Shown here piece by piece: positions 7,878 through 15,558 of a stretch of DNA of 64,000 nt. Position 1 is the first letter of the stretch. Every line of letters starts with the position of its first letter. The stretch is from Paenibacillus macerans (lineage in GTDB: Bacteria > Bacillota > Bacilli > Paenibacillales > Paenibacillaceae). Under the pieces are notes generated by a model, which was not told where the DNA came from, made no database searches, and was given only the letters and a program-made list of their open reading frames with translations. The stretch spans positions 1 through 64,000 of the forward strand of contig NZ_UGSI01000001.1 in the NCBI RefSeq assembly GCF_900454495.1. Reading direction: 5' to 3'. A program made the position numbers and the translations under genes.

Positions 7878-9038
7878 TCACATTTCAGAAATTTTCACCC
7901 AGCGCCGTTCATCCACCGAACGTTCCACCGCTTCCAGCACCCCCTGGCACTTGACGCCGTCGCGGAAGTTCGGCTCCGGCTGTCTGCCTTCGTGGATCGC
8001 GCTTGTCAGCTCCAGCATTTCGTGCGTAAACGTATGCTCGAAGCCGAGCGTATGCCCCGGCGGCCACCAAGCCTCAGCATACGCGTGCGCCGGATCGGTC
8101 GCCAGCACGCGCCGGAAGCCCTGGACATCCTCGTCGTCCGAGGTGAAGTACACCTCCAGCTCGTTCATCCGCTCGAAATCGAATTTCACGCTGCCCAGGC
8201 TTCCGTTGATTTCGAACGCGTTCGTCGAGCGGTGTCCGGCCGCAAACCGCGTCGCCTCAAAGCTGCCCAGCGCCCCGTTTTCAAACCGGGCCAGAAACAG
8301 CGTCGCGTCGTCCACGGTAACCGGGCCCTTCGGCGCGTCTTTGCTGCTTTTGGCGCTGAGGCCGGTCATGTTTTCCGCCAACGGGCGCTCCTTGATGAAC
8401 GTTTCGCTCATACCGATGACTTCCCGGATATCGCTGACCAGGTAATGGGCCAGATCGATCAAATGCGCGCCGAGGTCGCCGTGCGAACCGGAACCGGCCA
8501 CGTCCTTCTGCAGCCGCCAGACGAGCGGGAATTCCGGATCGAGAATCCAGTCCTGCAGGAACCAGGCCCGGAAATGATAGATTTGCCCGAGCCGGCCGCT
8601 TTCCACCAGCTTTTTGGCCAGCTTCACCGCCGGAGAAAAGCGGTAGTTAAAGCCGACCATATGGGTGACGCCGGCCGCTTCCGCCGCCTCCAGCATCTCC
8701 CTGGCGTCCTCCAATGAAAGCGCTAACGGCTTTTCGCAAAAAATATGCTTCCCGGCCTTCGCCGCGGCCAAGGCGATTTCCTTATGGGCGTCGCTTGGGG
8801 CGTTGATGTCGATCAGGTCGATATCGTCCCGGGCCACAACTTGCTTCCAGTCGGTGGCCACTTCCGGCCAGCCGAGCCGGTCCGCGGCTTCGCGCGCAGC
8901 CTCTTCGTTCCGCCCGCACAGCACGGTCATCTCCGGCTTCAAGGCCCCGGGGAAAAACATCGGCAGGGCCCGGTAAGCGTTGCTGTGGGCTTTGCCCATA
9001 AACTTGTAACCTATCATTCCGATACGCAGCTGTTTCAT
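7878..9038 (-). CDS. Gfo/Idh/MocA-family dehydrogenase (second copy)
   Basis: First gene of the leftward dehydrogenase/ThuA cluster, 386 residues. It has the Rossmann motif IGMIGYKFMGKAHSNAYR (residues 6-23) and the signature HIFCEKPLALS near residue 99. The variant GYKFMGKAHSNA motif and a WWPPGHTLGFEHTF block place it in the Gfo/Idh subgroup often annotated as myo-inositol or glycosyl dehydrogenases. The start is well supported by GGAGGG five bases before the ATG. Only 70 bases separate it from the ThuA gene, so co-transcription is likely. The AraC regulator upstream on the same strand is the obvious candidate controller. Substrate unknown. Confidence 0.88.
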   Translation of the reverse strand: MKQLRIGMIGYKFMGKAHSNAYRALPMFFPGALKPEMTVLCGRNEEAAREAADRLGWPEVATDWKQVVARDDIDLIDINAPSDAHKEIALAAAKAGKHIFCEKPLALSLEDAREMLEAAEAAGVTHMVGFNYRFSPAVKLAKKLVESGRLGQIYHFRAWFLQDWILDPEFPLVWRLQKDVAGSGSHGDLGAHLIDLAHYLVSDIREVIGMSETFIKERPLAENMTGLSAKSSKDAPKGPVTVDDATLFLARFENGALGSFEATRFAAGHRSTNAFEINGSLGSVKFDFERMNELEVYFTSDDEDVQGFRRVLATDPAHAYAEAWWPPGHTLGFEHTFTHEMLELTSAIHEGRQPEPNFRDGVKCQGVLEAVERSVDERRWVKISEM

Positions 9039-9245
9039 TGAATCCCTCCATATCGATTGAAGAACAAAATTTCTGTCTTCATGTATTCATTATAAGTTGG
9101 TAGAAATCTTCGACGCTCGCCAGTTTATGCGGATTCATAGTCAAAAATTGCGTTTTGAATCTTTGAAGCTTGTTTTGCCTTGCGTTTCTATGATATTCGC
9201 GGAAACTGCTAGATATACTGGACTCGGAAAAAATGCTATAGCCGT

Positions 9246-9549
9246 ATAAGGTGGGCTCAACCCGGAAATCGGCTCCTGACAGCCGGCTACTGGAATGATT
9301 AACCATCGGCGACGGACCTTCGGCCTTCAAAATAGCGGTACTTTATGCACTTATTATCCAGAGCTAGGCATGTTCATCCCCATTAGCGGCATTTTTGGTC
9401 CTTATTTTCCTATGAATGGTCCAGAACGTGGCCATTTCCTTGCGACGGGAGAAAATAGCGACATAAATTTCCTCTATTTCCTTCGAATAGATGGATATCG
9501 TCGGAATAACGACCTTTTTTACCCTTATATTTTTCTCAGGAGTCCCGGG
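9246..9549 (+). repeat. Dispersed intergenic repeat family 1, copy A
   Basis: First of three copies (others at 23963 and 34841), all in the same orientation and about 280-300 bases long. Shared landmarks in order: GAAATCG, a CGGCCTTCAAAATAGCGG block, a CAT/CTGTTCATC-AGCGGCAT block, a CTATGAATGGTCC block, a CATTTCCTTGCG block, a GGATATCGTCGGAATAACG block and a TCAGGAG end. It fills most of the 527-base gap between the dehydrogenase cluster and the araC-type gene. No transposase or terminal inverted repeat is seen. Confidence 0.8.
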
Positions 9550-9565
9550 GGTTCGGTTCAGAGCT

Positions 9566-10393
9566 TCACGGCCCGGAATTTCGCAAAGTAGAGGGGATAT
9601 ATCCCCTCAGCTCCTTGAAGACGCGGTTGAACGTCCGAATGCTGGTGAAGCCGCAATCCAGCGCGATTTCCATAATGCTCAGATCGCTTGTCAGCAGTTT
9701 TTGCTCGGCGGTGAGCACCCGGATCGAATTGAGGTAGGTTTTGAAATTCATGCCGATGGCGCTCTTGAACGTTCGGCTGAAATGCGACGGCTCCATATGA
9801 AACTGCTGCGACATGAAGCTGACATTCAATTCTTCGTGATAGTGCTCTTCGATGTAGGAAAGGATCTGCTGGATTCTGGCCCGCCGCGATTCAAGCTTCT
9901 CCTTGGCGCCCGTGTCCAAGCGGCGCGTCTGCAAATGCCGGAGCAGCGTCCCGCACACCTCCAGCACGCCGGCCTTCATCAACATTTGGTATCCGGGACG
10001 GCCGGCGGCCCGTTCCTGCAAAATCCGGTCCAGACACGGCTTGATCGGCTGAAACCGCGGGTCCTTGTCCGAAATGAACGGGGAGGTGAAGCGGAAATCC
10101 TGCGGCCAGCCCTTGACCGGACTGATCCACTCCGGCTTAAAGAGCAAAATCAGCACCTGCGAGGGCTGGTCCCGGCTGTCGAAGGAATGGATGTCGCTGC
10201 TGCTGCAGATGACGATATCGCCCTGCTTGACCTGGCGCTTTTCCTCGTTGACGCCGATCAGCAGGCTTCCCGATTCCACGTAGATAATTTCGATTTCCGC
10301 ATGGAAATGGGGATAAAACGACAGGTTTTGGCTGCGGAAAATATTCATCGGAAGTTCGGGATCGAGCTTCCAGTTTTGATAAAAGGATTTCAC
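9566..10393 (-). CDS. AraC-family transcriptional regulator with N-terminal cupin
   Basis: DNA-binding regulator of about 275 residues. The N-terminal half is a cupin-like sensor (FYPHFHAEIEIIYVESG, residues 24-40); the C-terminal 100 residues hold two helix-turn-helix motifs (SFMSQQFHMEPSHFSRTFK and SIMEIALDCGFTSIRTFNR), the AraC/XylS hallmark. Start: GTG at 10393 is favoured by GGAGTGA seven bases upstream; a GTG at 10405 has no spaced ribosome site. It is transcribed towards the dehydrogenase/ThuA genes but separated from them by repeat copy A, so it probably regulates them in trans. The effector is presumably a sugar. Confidence 0.9.
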   Translation of the reverse strand: MKSFYQNWKLDPELPMNIFRSQNLSFYPHFHAEIEIIYVESGSLLIGVNEEKRQVKQGDIVICSSSDIHSFDSRDQPSQVLILLFKPEWISPVKGWPQDFRFTSPFISDKDPRFQPIKPCLDRILQERAAGRPGYQMLMKAGVLEVCGTLLRHLQTRRLDTGAKEKLESRRARIQQILSYIEEHYHEELNVSFMSQQFHMEPSHFSRTFKSAIGMNFKTYLNSIRVLTAEQKLLTSDLSIMEIALDCGFTSIRTFNRVFKELRGYIPSTLRNSGP

Positions 10394-10420
10394 GATTTGG
10401 CTCACTCCGCGCGGATTTGG

Positions 10421-10446
10421 TGTACTGCCTATCCTTAATGTACTGC
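10421..10446. promoter_or_regulatory. Direct repeat TGTACTGC, candidate AraC-type operator
   Basis: TGTACTGC occurs at 10421-10428 and again at 10439-10446, 18 bases start to start, between the divergent araC-type and ykvI-like genes. Tandem half-sites at about two helical turns are the usual layout for AraC proteins. Role is inferred from position only. Confidence 0.4.
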
Positions 10447-10560
10447 ATTTTTGCCGGAGAATCAGCCTTTTTTAAATAAAACGGAGGCGGGAATAGAAAG
10501 CAAGCAAGGATCATAGGATAGGGAGGACAAGACAAAAAATGGAAGTTCCTTGGAGGCTAT

Positions 10561-11802
10561 ATGGTTGAGCGATGGTTCAAAATATTTCAAATTGCCGCAA
10601 CTTATATCGGCACGGTCGTTGGCGCCGGATTCGCCTCGGGCCAGTCGATCATGCAGTTTTTTACCGTTTACGGTCCCGTGGGGGCGGTGGGGGTAGCCAT
10701 TGCTACATTTCTGTTTATGTGGCTCGGAACGAAAATGATGGTGGTGGCTCACCGGATCAAGGCGTTCTCCTATCAGGAATTTAACGAGCATCTCTTCGGG
10801 CCGGTTCTCGGCAAGCTCGCGAATGCGCTGACTTTGCTGATCCTGCTTGGCGTAACCGCGGTGATGCTGTCCGGTACGGGCTCCATTTTTGAGGAGCAGC
10901 TGCACTTGCCTTATCAGCTCGGAATTGTTCTGAGCATCGTGCTGGCCTATTGGGTGATGACCAAAGAGCTGAACGGGATCGTGGCGGTCAATGCGCTGGT
11001 CGTGCCGATGATGCTGCTGTTCACCTGCCTGATTGCGATTAACGTCATCGAGCCGGGCGGCATCACCCGGATCACGGATTGGCAGCGCCAGCAGCTGCAG
11101 GATTACGGCTGGGTGCTGAGCGCGTTCGTTTATGTGGCGTTGAACTTTGCCTTTGCGCAGGCGGTGATGGTGCCTCTCGGCAGCGAGGTCAAGGAGGAAA
11201 GCACGCTGAAGTGGGGAGGTATCTGGGGCGGCATCGGCCTTGGCGCAATGCTGCTGACCTACCATTTTGCCATCAATGCCCGCATGCCGGGAATCATGGA
11301 GCTGGAAATCCCGATGGCGGAGATCGTACGCGGTCTGGGGGTTTTTCCGCATGTGCTGTTCCTGCTGGTCATTTACGGGGAGATTTTCACCACCTTGATC
11401 GGCAACGTGTTCGGCATGACCCGGCAAATCCAAAGCCTGTTCCCGCTGCCGAAAAACGCCGTTATTCTGGCGGTGCTGCTGGCCTGCTTCCTGATCAGCC
11501 AGGTCGGTTTTGCTTCGTTGCTGACCTATCTGTACCCGCTGTTCGGTTATATCGGCATGCTGCTGCTCGCCCTGTTGGCGTTCAGACGTCCGCCGCAGCC
11601 TGACGGCCCGCCGCTTGACGGCCCGCCGGCCAATCCGCCCGCCGAACATCCCGGCCTAACCGGCCGGCTGGGCATCCCGTTTTCCGCCGCCCCCGCGTAC
11701 GAGCAGCGATCAAGCGACCGGCGGCAGGAACGTCCGGAAAAAGAAAATCAGGATCAGCGTGACGGAGATATCAAACCTTCCGCCAAAGACGAAATGCAGT
11801 AA
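10561..11802 (+). CDS. YkvI-type integral membrane protein (APC-superfamily-like transporter)
   Basis: Membrane protein of 413 residues resembling Bacillus YkvI (COG3949), which is related to amino-acid/polyamine-type secondary carriers; no substrate is established. About ten hydrophobic helices span residues 8-335, beginning with the glycine-rich ATYIGTVVGAGFASGQSIMQ segment typical of unwound first helices in this superfamily. The last 70 residues are an unusual hydrophilic, proline- and charge-rich tail (PPQPDGPPLDGPPANPP) not expected in the family. Start: ATG at 10561 after TTGGAGG. Monocistronic; a hairpin follows at 11872. Confidence 0.82.
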   Translation: MVERWFKIFQIAATYIGTVVGAGFASGQSIMQFFTVYGPVGAVGVAIATFLFMWLGTKMMVVAHRIKAFSYQEFNEHLFGPVLGKLANALTLLILLGVTAVMLSGTGSIFEEQLHLPYQLGIVLSIVLAYWVMTKELNGIVAVNALVVPMMLLFTCLIAINVIEPGGITRITDWQRQQLQDYGWVLSAFVYVALNFAFAQAVMVPLGSEVKEESTLKWGGIWGGIGLGAMLLTYHFAINARMPGIMELEIPMAEIVRGLGVFPHVLFLLVIYGEIFTTLIGNVFGMTRQIQSLFPLPKNAVILAVLLACFLISQVGFASLLTYLYPLFGYIGMLLLALLAFRRPPQPDGPPLDGPPANPPAEHPGLTGRLGIPFSAAPAYEQRSSDRRQERPEKENQDQRDGDIKPSAKDEMQ

Positions 11803-11871
11803 GGTCCGGATTAGAGCTAGATCGGGTTGACCGAAAAACGCGCCTGGAATTATATTTGTTGTAATTTCCAT

Positions 11872-11895
11872 CCCCTTTAGACTTAAAGGGGTATT
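11872..11895 (+). terminator. Weak rho-independent terminator
   Basis: CCCCTTT (from 11872) pairs with AAAGGGG (ending 11891), six-base loop, followed by TATTT. It is short and its U tract is poor. Confidence 0.45.
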
Positions 11896-11937
11896 TGCGT
11901 TGCGGCGATTTGACGCCAAAAAGGAGGTTTTTCATGA

Positions 11938-13491
11938 ATGTATCAAGTGATGATCGTGGATGATGAACCGAAGCTGCGCACAGGTCTGAAAACGCTTATT
12001 CCGTGGGAGAGCTTGGGGTATGAGGTGGCGGCTGCGGCGGCAGGCGGAAACGAAGCGCTTCGCCTGTTGCAAGGCAATATTCCCGATTTGCTGATCGTTG
12101 ACATTCGAATGCCCGGCATGGACGGGCTGCAGCTTATTCAGGAAATACGCTCTTTGGGTTTTGCGCCGCATTTCCTGATTTTAAGCGGGTACGCCGATTT
12201 CGAATATGCGCGCAAAGCGCTGGAATTCGGCGCGGACGGGTACTTGCTGAAGCCGGTCAACAAGGAGGAATTGACCGCCAAGCTGCAGCAGCTAAGCCGC
12301 AAGCTGGAACAGGAGCGGCGGGAGGATTGGCTTAAAAACGGAACGTTGACGAAGGAATGGCTGGTTTACTCCCTGCTGACCGGACAGCTCCGGGAAGGCG
12401 AGGACAGGCTCCGGGAAATGGCCGAACAAGCCGGCCTGCTGTGGCCCTGCTATGAAATCGTGCTCGTCGGGCTGGACGTTGCCGAGCCGGAACGGGCCGA
12501 AGCCCTGCTGCATTTCCGGACGAAGCTGGCTTCCGCTTTTAAGGACGGCGGGCGGGGGATCGTGTTTGGGATCGCGCCTTATACCGTGATTTTAAACAAT
12601 GGACCGCTGCGGAGCGAACCCGACCGAAAGCGGCTTTATCGCGAGCTGCGGATGCTTGCGGGCGAATGGAGCGGGCAAATGGACGCCGCCGCCGGGGGAG
12701 CCGTGGCCGAGCTTCAGCGCGTCGGACAATCGTACAAGGCGGCCGAAACGCTCCTGGAGCGCCGTTTTTTTTACGCGCCGGGAAACTTGTTGGGCCCGGA
12801 TACGCCCCGGGATTTTGCCGGAATCCCGCAAACCGGGCTTCGCGGGGATCGGATGGATGAAGGGGAGCTGGCGTTCCGCCTGTTTTACTTCGCGGATGTC
12901 GGCGATGCCGGAGCCCTGGAGCCGCTGCTGGCGTCAGCCCTGCGGCAGTGGGCGGCCGAGGGAGCCGGGGAGACGGAGATCAAGCAAAAGCTGTTTCAGG
13001 CGGCGAACGAGGTGATCCGTAAAGTTCCGCTGGAGCTCAGGAGTCAACCCGAGCATTCGCTGGAGCCGGCCGCATTTTTGAGCGGGATTTACGAGCAAAG
13101 GCATATTCGCGGGCTGTTCGACTACGTGCTGCGGTTCCTCGAAAAGCTTGCCATGTCCGCGGACGATCCCGACCAGGACCAGGAAATCAAAAGGCTGCTC
13201 GACTTCATCCACCGCCACTATCACGAAAATCTCCGGCTGGAGATGATGGCCGGCCTGTTTAATTACAGCAGCGCTTATCTGGGGCAGCTGTTCAAGAAGA
13301 AAACCGGGGAGTACTTCAACGCTTATCTGGATAAAGTGAGGATTCAAAAAGCGAAGGAACTGCTGGCCCGGGGCATGAAGGTGTATGAGGCAGCGGAACG
13401 GGTCGGTTACGCCAACGCGAACAATTTTTATGAAAAATTCAAAAAGCTGGAAGGACGTTGTCCTTCCGAATACCGGCACAAACCGTATTAA
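11938..13491 (+). CDS. YesN-type response regulator with AraC output domain
   Basis: Response regulator of 517 residues: receiver at residues 1-120 (acidic pair Asp8-Asp9, phospho-acceptor Asp55 in LLIVDIRMPGMDG, and LLKPVN with the conserved Lys), a long variable linker, and a C-terminal AraC helix-turn-helix pair (EMMAGLFNYSSAYLGQLFKK, AAERVGYANANNFYEKFKK). Such regulators normally pair with a YesM-type membrane kinase and control the adjacent oligosaccharide ABC genes. No kinase gene lies beside it, so the partner must be elsewhere. ATG at 11938 follows AAAGGAGG. The ABC genes start about 120 bases downstream. Confidence 0.93.
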   Translation: MYQVMIVDDEPKLRTGLKTLIPWESLGYEVAAAAAGGNEALRLLQGNIPDLLIVDIRMPGMDGLQLIQEIRSLGFAPHFLILSGYADFEYARKALEFGADGYLLKPVNKEELTAKLQQLSRKLEQERREDWLKNGTLTKEWLVYSLLTGQLREGEDRLREMAEQAGLLWPCYEIVLVGLDVAEPERAEALLHFRTKLASAFKDGGRGIVFGIAPYTVILNNGPLRSEPDRKRLYRELRMLAGEWSGQMDAAAGGAVAELQRVGQSYKAAETLLERRFFYAPGNLLGPDTPRDFAGIPQTGLRGDRMDEGELAFRLFYFADVGDAGALEPLLASALRQWAAEGAGETEIKQKLFQAANEVIRKVPLELRSQPEHSLEPAAFLSGIYEQRHIRGLFDYVLRFLEKLAMSADDPDQDQEIKRLLDFIHRHYHENLRLEMMAGLFNYSSAYLGQLFKKKTGEYFNAYLDKVRIQKAKELLARGMKVYEAAERVGYANANNFYEKFKKLEGRCPSEYRHKPY

Positions 13492-13609
13492 TGAAAATGC
13501 TGAAACTTTCGGAAAACCATCTAAATTGCCGGGTGAAATCTCCGAAATTTCGCGTATGTCCCAAACGGCCGAGTTGATTTACGATAAACGCGAGGAGGGA
13601 GGGGAAGAA

Positions 13610-14569
13610 ATGAAAACGGTAACAGCCGAGCCGCGGACCGGAGGCGGTTTAGGGCGGAAGCCGCAAAGGTGGAAGGTGTTTAAGAGCCAGAAGTATCTGT
13701 ACCTGATGTCGTTTCCGTTTGTGATCTGGGTGTTCGTATTTCAATATTTGCCTCTCTGGGGCTGGACGATGGCCTTCCAAAACTACAAGCCGGGCAAAAG
13801 CTTTTGGGAGCAAAAGTGGGTGGGGCTGGAGCATTTCGAGGCCTTGTTCCGGGATGGCCATTTTTATCTCGTGTTAAGAAACACGCTGGCGATGAGCCTG
13901 ATGGGCCTGGTCGCGGGGTTCGTGTTTCCGGTTATGTTCGCCCTGCTGCTGAACGAGGTCCGGGTTCAGGCGATGAAGCGGTTCGTGCAAACGGTCTCTT
14001 ATTTGCCGCATTTCGTGTCCTGGGTCGTGGCCGCCGGTATCGTGAGCAAAATGCTGTCCACCGACGGCGGGGTGGTCAACGCGATTATGGTCCAGTTGGG
14101 CCTGATCGACCAGCCGATTCAGTTTATGGCCAAGGGGGAGCTGTTTTGGGGCATCGTGACGGCCGCCGACGTGTGGAAAGAGACAGGGTGGAACGCGATT
14201 ATCTATTTGGCGGCGATCGCCGGCATCGGGCCGGAGCTGTACGAAGCGGCCCGCGTGGACGGGGCCAGCCGGCTGAAGCAGATGTGGCATATTACGCTGC
14301 CGGGCATCCGGCCGACCATCGTCGTGCTGCTCATTATGTCGATCGGGCATCTGATCGGGATCGGGTTCGAGAAGCAGTTTCTGCTCGGCAATCATATGGT
14401 CAGCGACTATTCGGAGGTGCTCGATTTGTACGCCCTTAATTACGGGTTGTCGATGGGCCGTTATTCCTTTGGTACGGCGATCAACATTTTCAACTCGGTG
14501 ATCAGCCTGCTCTTATTGTTTATTGCCAACGGAACGTTCAAAAAATTCACGAACGAAAGCATTATGTAG
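13610..14569 (+). CDS. ABC transporter permease, LplB type
   Basis: Membrane subunit (319 residues) of the large-oligosaccharide ABC importers common in Paenibacillus. After a short basic N-terminus come six hydrophobic helices and the EAA loop (YEAARVDGASRLKQMW). The PLWGWTMAFQNYKPGKSFW block after helix 1 is characteristic of LplB/YtcP-partner permeases. ATG at 13610 is chosen for the strong GAGGAGGGAGGGG ribosome site; the open frame extends back into the regulator gene but has no better start. It is first of a permease-permease-lipoprotein operon. Confidence 0.93.
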   Translation: MKTVTAEPRTGGGLGRKPQRWKVFKSQKYLYLMSFPFVIWVFVFQYLPLWGWTMAFQNYKPGKSFWEQKWVGLEHFEALFRDGHFYLVLRNTLAMSLMGLVAGFVFPVMFALLLNEVRVQAMKRFVQTVSYLPHFVSWVVAAGIVSKMLSTDGGVVNAIMVQLGLIDQPIQFMAKGELFWGIVTAADVWKETGWNAIIYLAAIAGIGPELYEAARVDGASRLKQMWHITLPGIRPTIVVLLIMSIGHLIGIGFEKQFLLGNHMVSDYSEVLDLYALNYGLSMGRYSFGTAINIFNSVISLLLLFIANGTFKKFTNESIM

Positions 14570-14590
14570 AACGGAAAGGGGGGGGTGAAC

Positions 14591-15529
14591 ATGAAAACGG
14601 CCAAAACCTCGGCGCCCGTCAGAAGCGGCAAGGCGGGCAAACGGGCTTCCAGGCCGCTTTCGGACTGGATTTTTGACGGCGTGGTGTATTTGTTGATTTC
14701 CCTGATTACGGTGGTCACGCTGTATCCATTTTTGAACGTGCTGGCGATCTCCTTCAACGATTCGGTGGACACGGTGCGCGGAGGCATTACCGTCTATCCG
14801 CGCGAGTTTACGCTGGAAAATTACAAGCAGATTTTCAGCTACGGCGGTTTGGTGACCGGGTTCAAAATCTCCGTCCTGCGGACCGTCGCCGGGACCGCCG
14901 CCGGCCTCGTCAGCGGGTCCATGGTCGCTTATACGCTGGCCCGGAGCGATTTTCAGGGGAGAAAATTCGTATCCACATACCTCGCAATTACGATGTACGT
15001 TTCCGGCGGCTTGATTCCAGGGTTCATTCTGATCCGCAATCTGGATTTGATCAACACTTTTGCCGTGTATATCCTTCCAGGCCTTGTAAGCGCATTCAAT
15101 ATTTTCGTCATCCGCTCGTTTATCGACGGCATTCCGTATGCGCTGCAGGAATCGGCCAAGCTGGACGGAGCCAACGATTTTACGATTTACTGGCGCGTTA
15201 TCCTGCCGCTGTGCAAGCCGGCGCTCGCCACCGTCGCGCTGTTCCTGGCGGTCGGCCAGTGGAATTCCTGGTTTGATACGTATTTGTACAACGGCTCGAA
15301 CGATGCTTTGACGACGCTGCAGTATGAGCTGATGAAGGTGCTGCAAAGCACGACGACGAACGCGAACAACATTCGCGGAGAGAACATGACCCAGTTGATG
15401 GCGCAGGTGTCGCCGGATTCCGTCAAAATGGCGATCACGATCATCGCGACGGTGCCGATCCTGGTCGTTTATCCTTTCTTGCAAAAATATTTCGTCAAAG
15501 GGATGACCTTGGGGGCTGTAAAAAGCTGA
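14591..15529 (+). CDS. ABC transporter permease, LplC/YtcP (CarB) type
   Basis: Second membrane subunit, about 312 residues, 21 bases after the LplB-type gene. Features: an RPLSDWIFDGVVYLLISLIT first helix, the PFLNVLAISFNDS segment, the EAA-like loop (LQESAKLDGANDFTIYW) and the C-terminal FLQKYFVKGMTLGAVKS tail seen in nearly all LplC-type permeases. ATG at 14591 is preferred; an in-frame GTG at 14585 lies within the G-rich ribosome site. It pairs with the preceding permease and the following lipoprotein. The ATPase is not encoded here and is presumably shared. Confidence 0.93.
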   Translation: MKTAKTSAPVRSGKAGKRASRPLSDWIFDGVVYLLISLITVVTLYPFLNVLAISFNDSVDTVRGGITVYPREFTLENYKQIFSYGGLVTGFKISVLRTVAGTAAGLVSGSMVAYTLARSDFQGRKFVSTYLAITMYVSGGLIPGFILIRNLDLINTFAVYILPGLVSAFNIFVIRSFIDGIPYALQESAKLDGANDFTIYWRVILPLCKPALATVALFLAVGQWNSWFDTYLYNGSNDALTTLQYELMKVLQSTTTNANNIRGENMTQLMAQVSPDSVKMAITIIATVPILVVYPFLQKYFVKGMTLGAVKS

Positions 15530-15558
15530 TATTTAACACAAAAAAGGAGTGAAATCGC

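Noticed and set aside
9079..9330. Small frames in the gap before the AraC gene
   Set aside because: They cross from unique sequence into repeat copy A, lack ribosome sites and show no family pattern.
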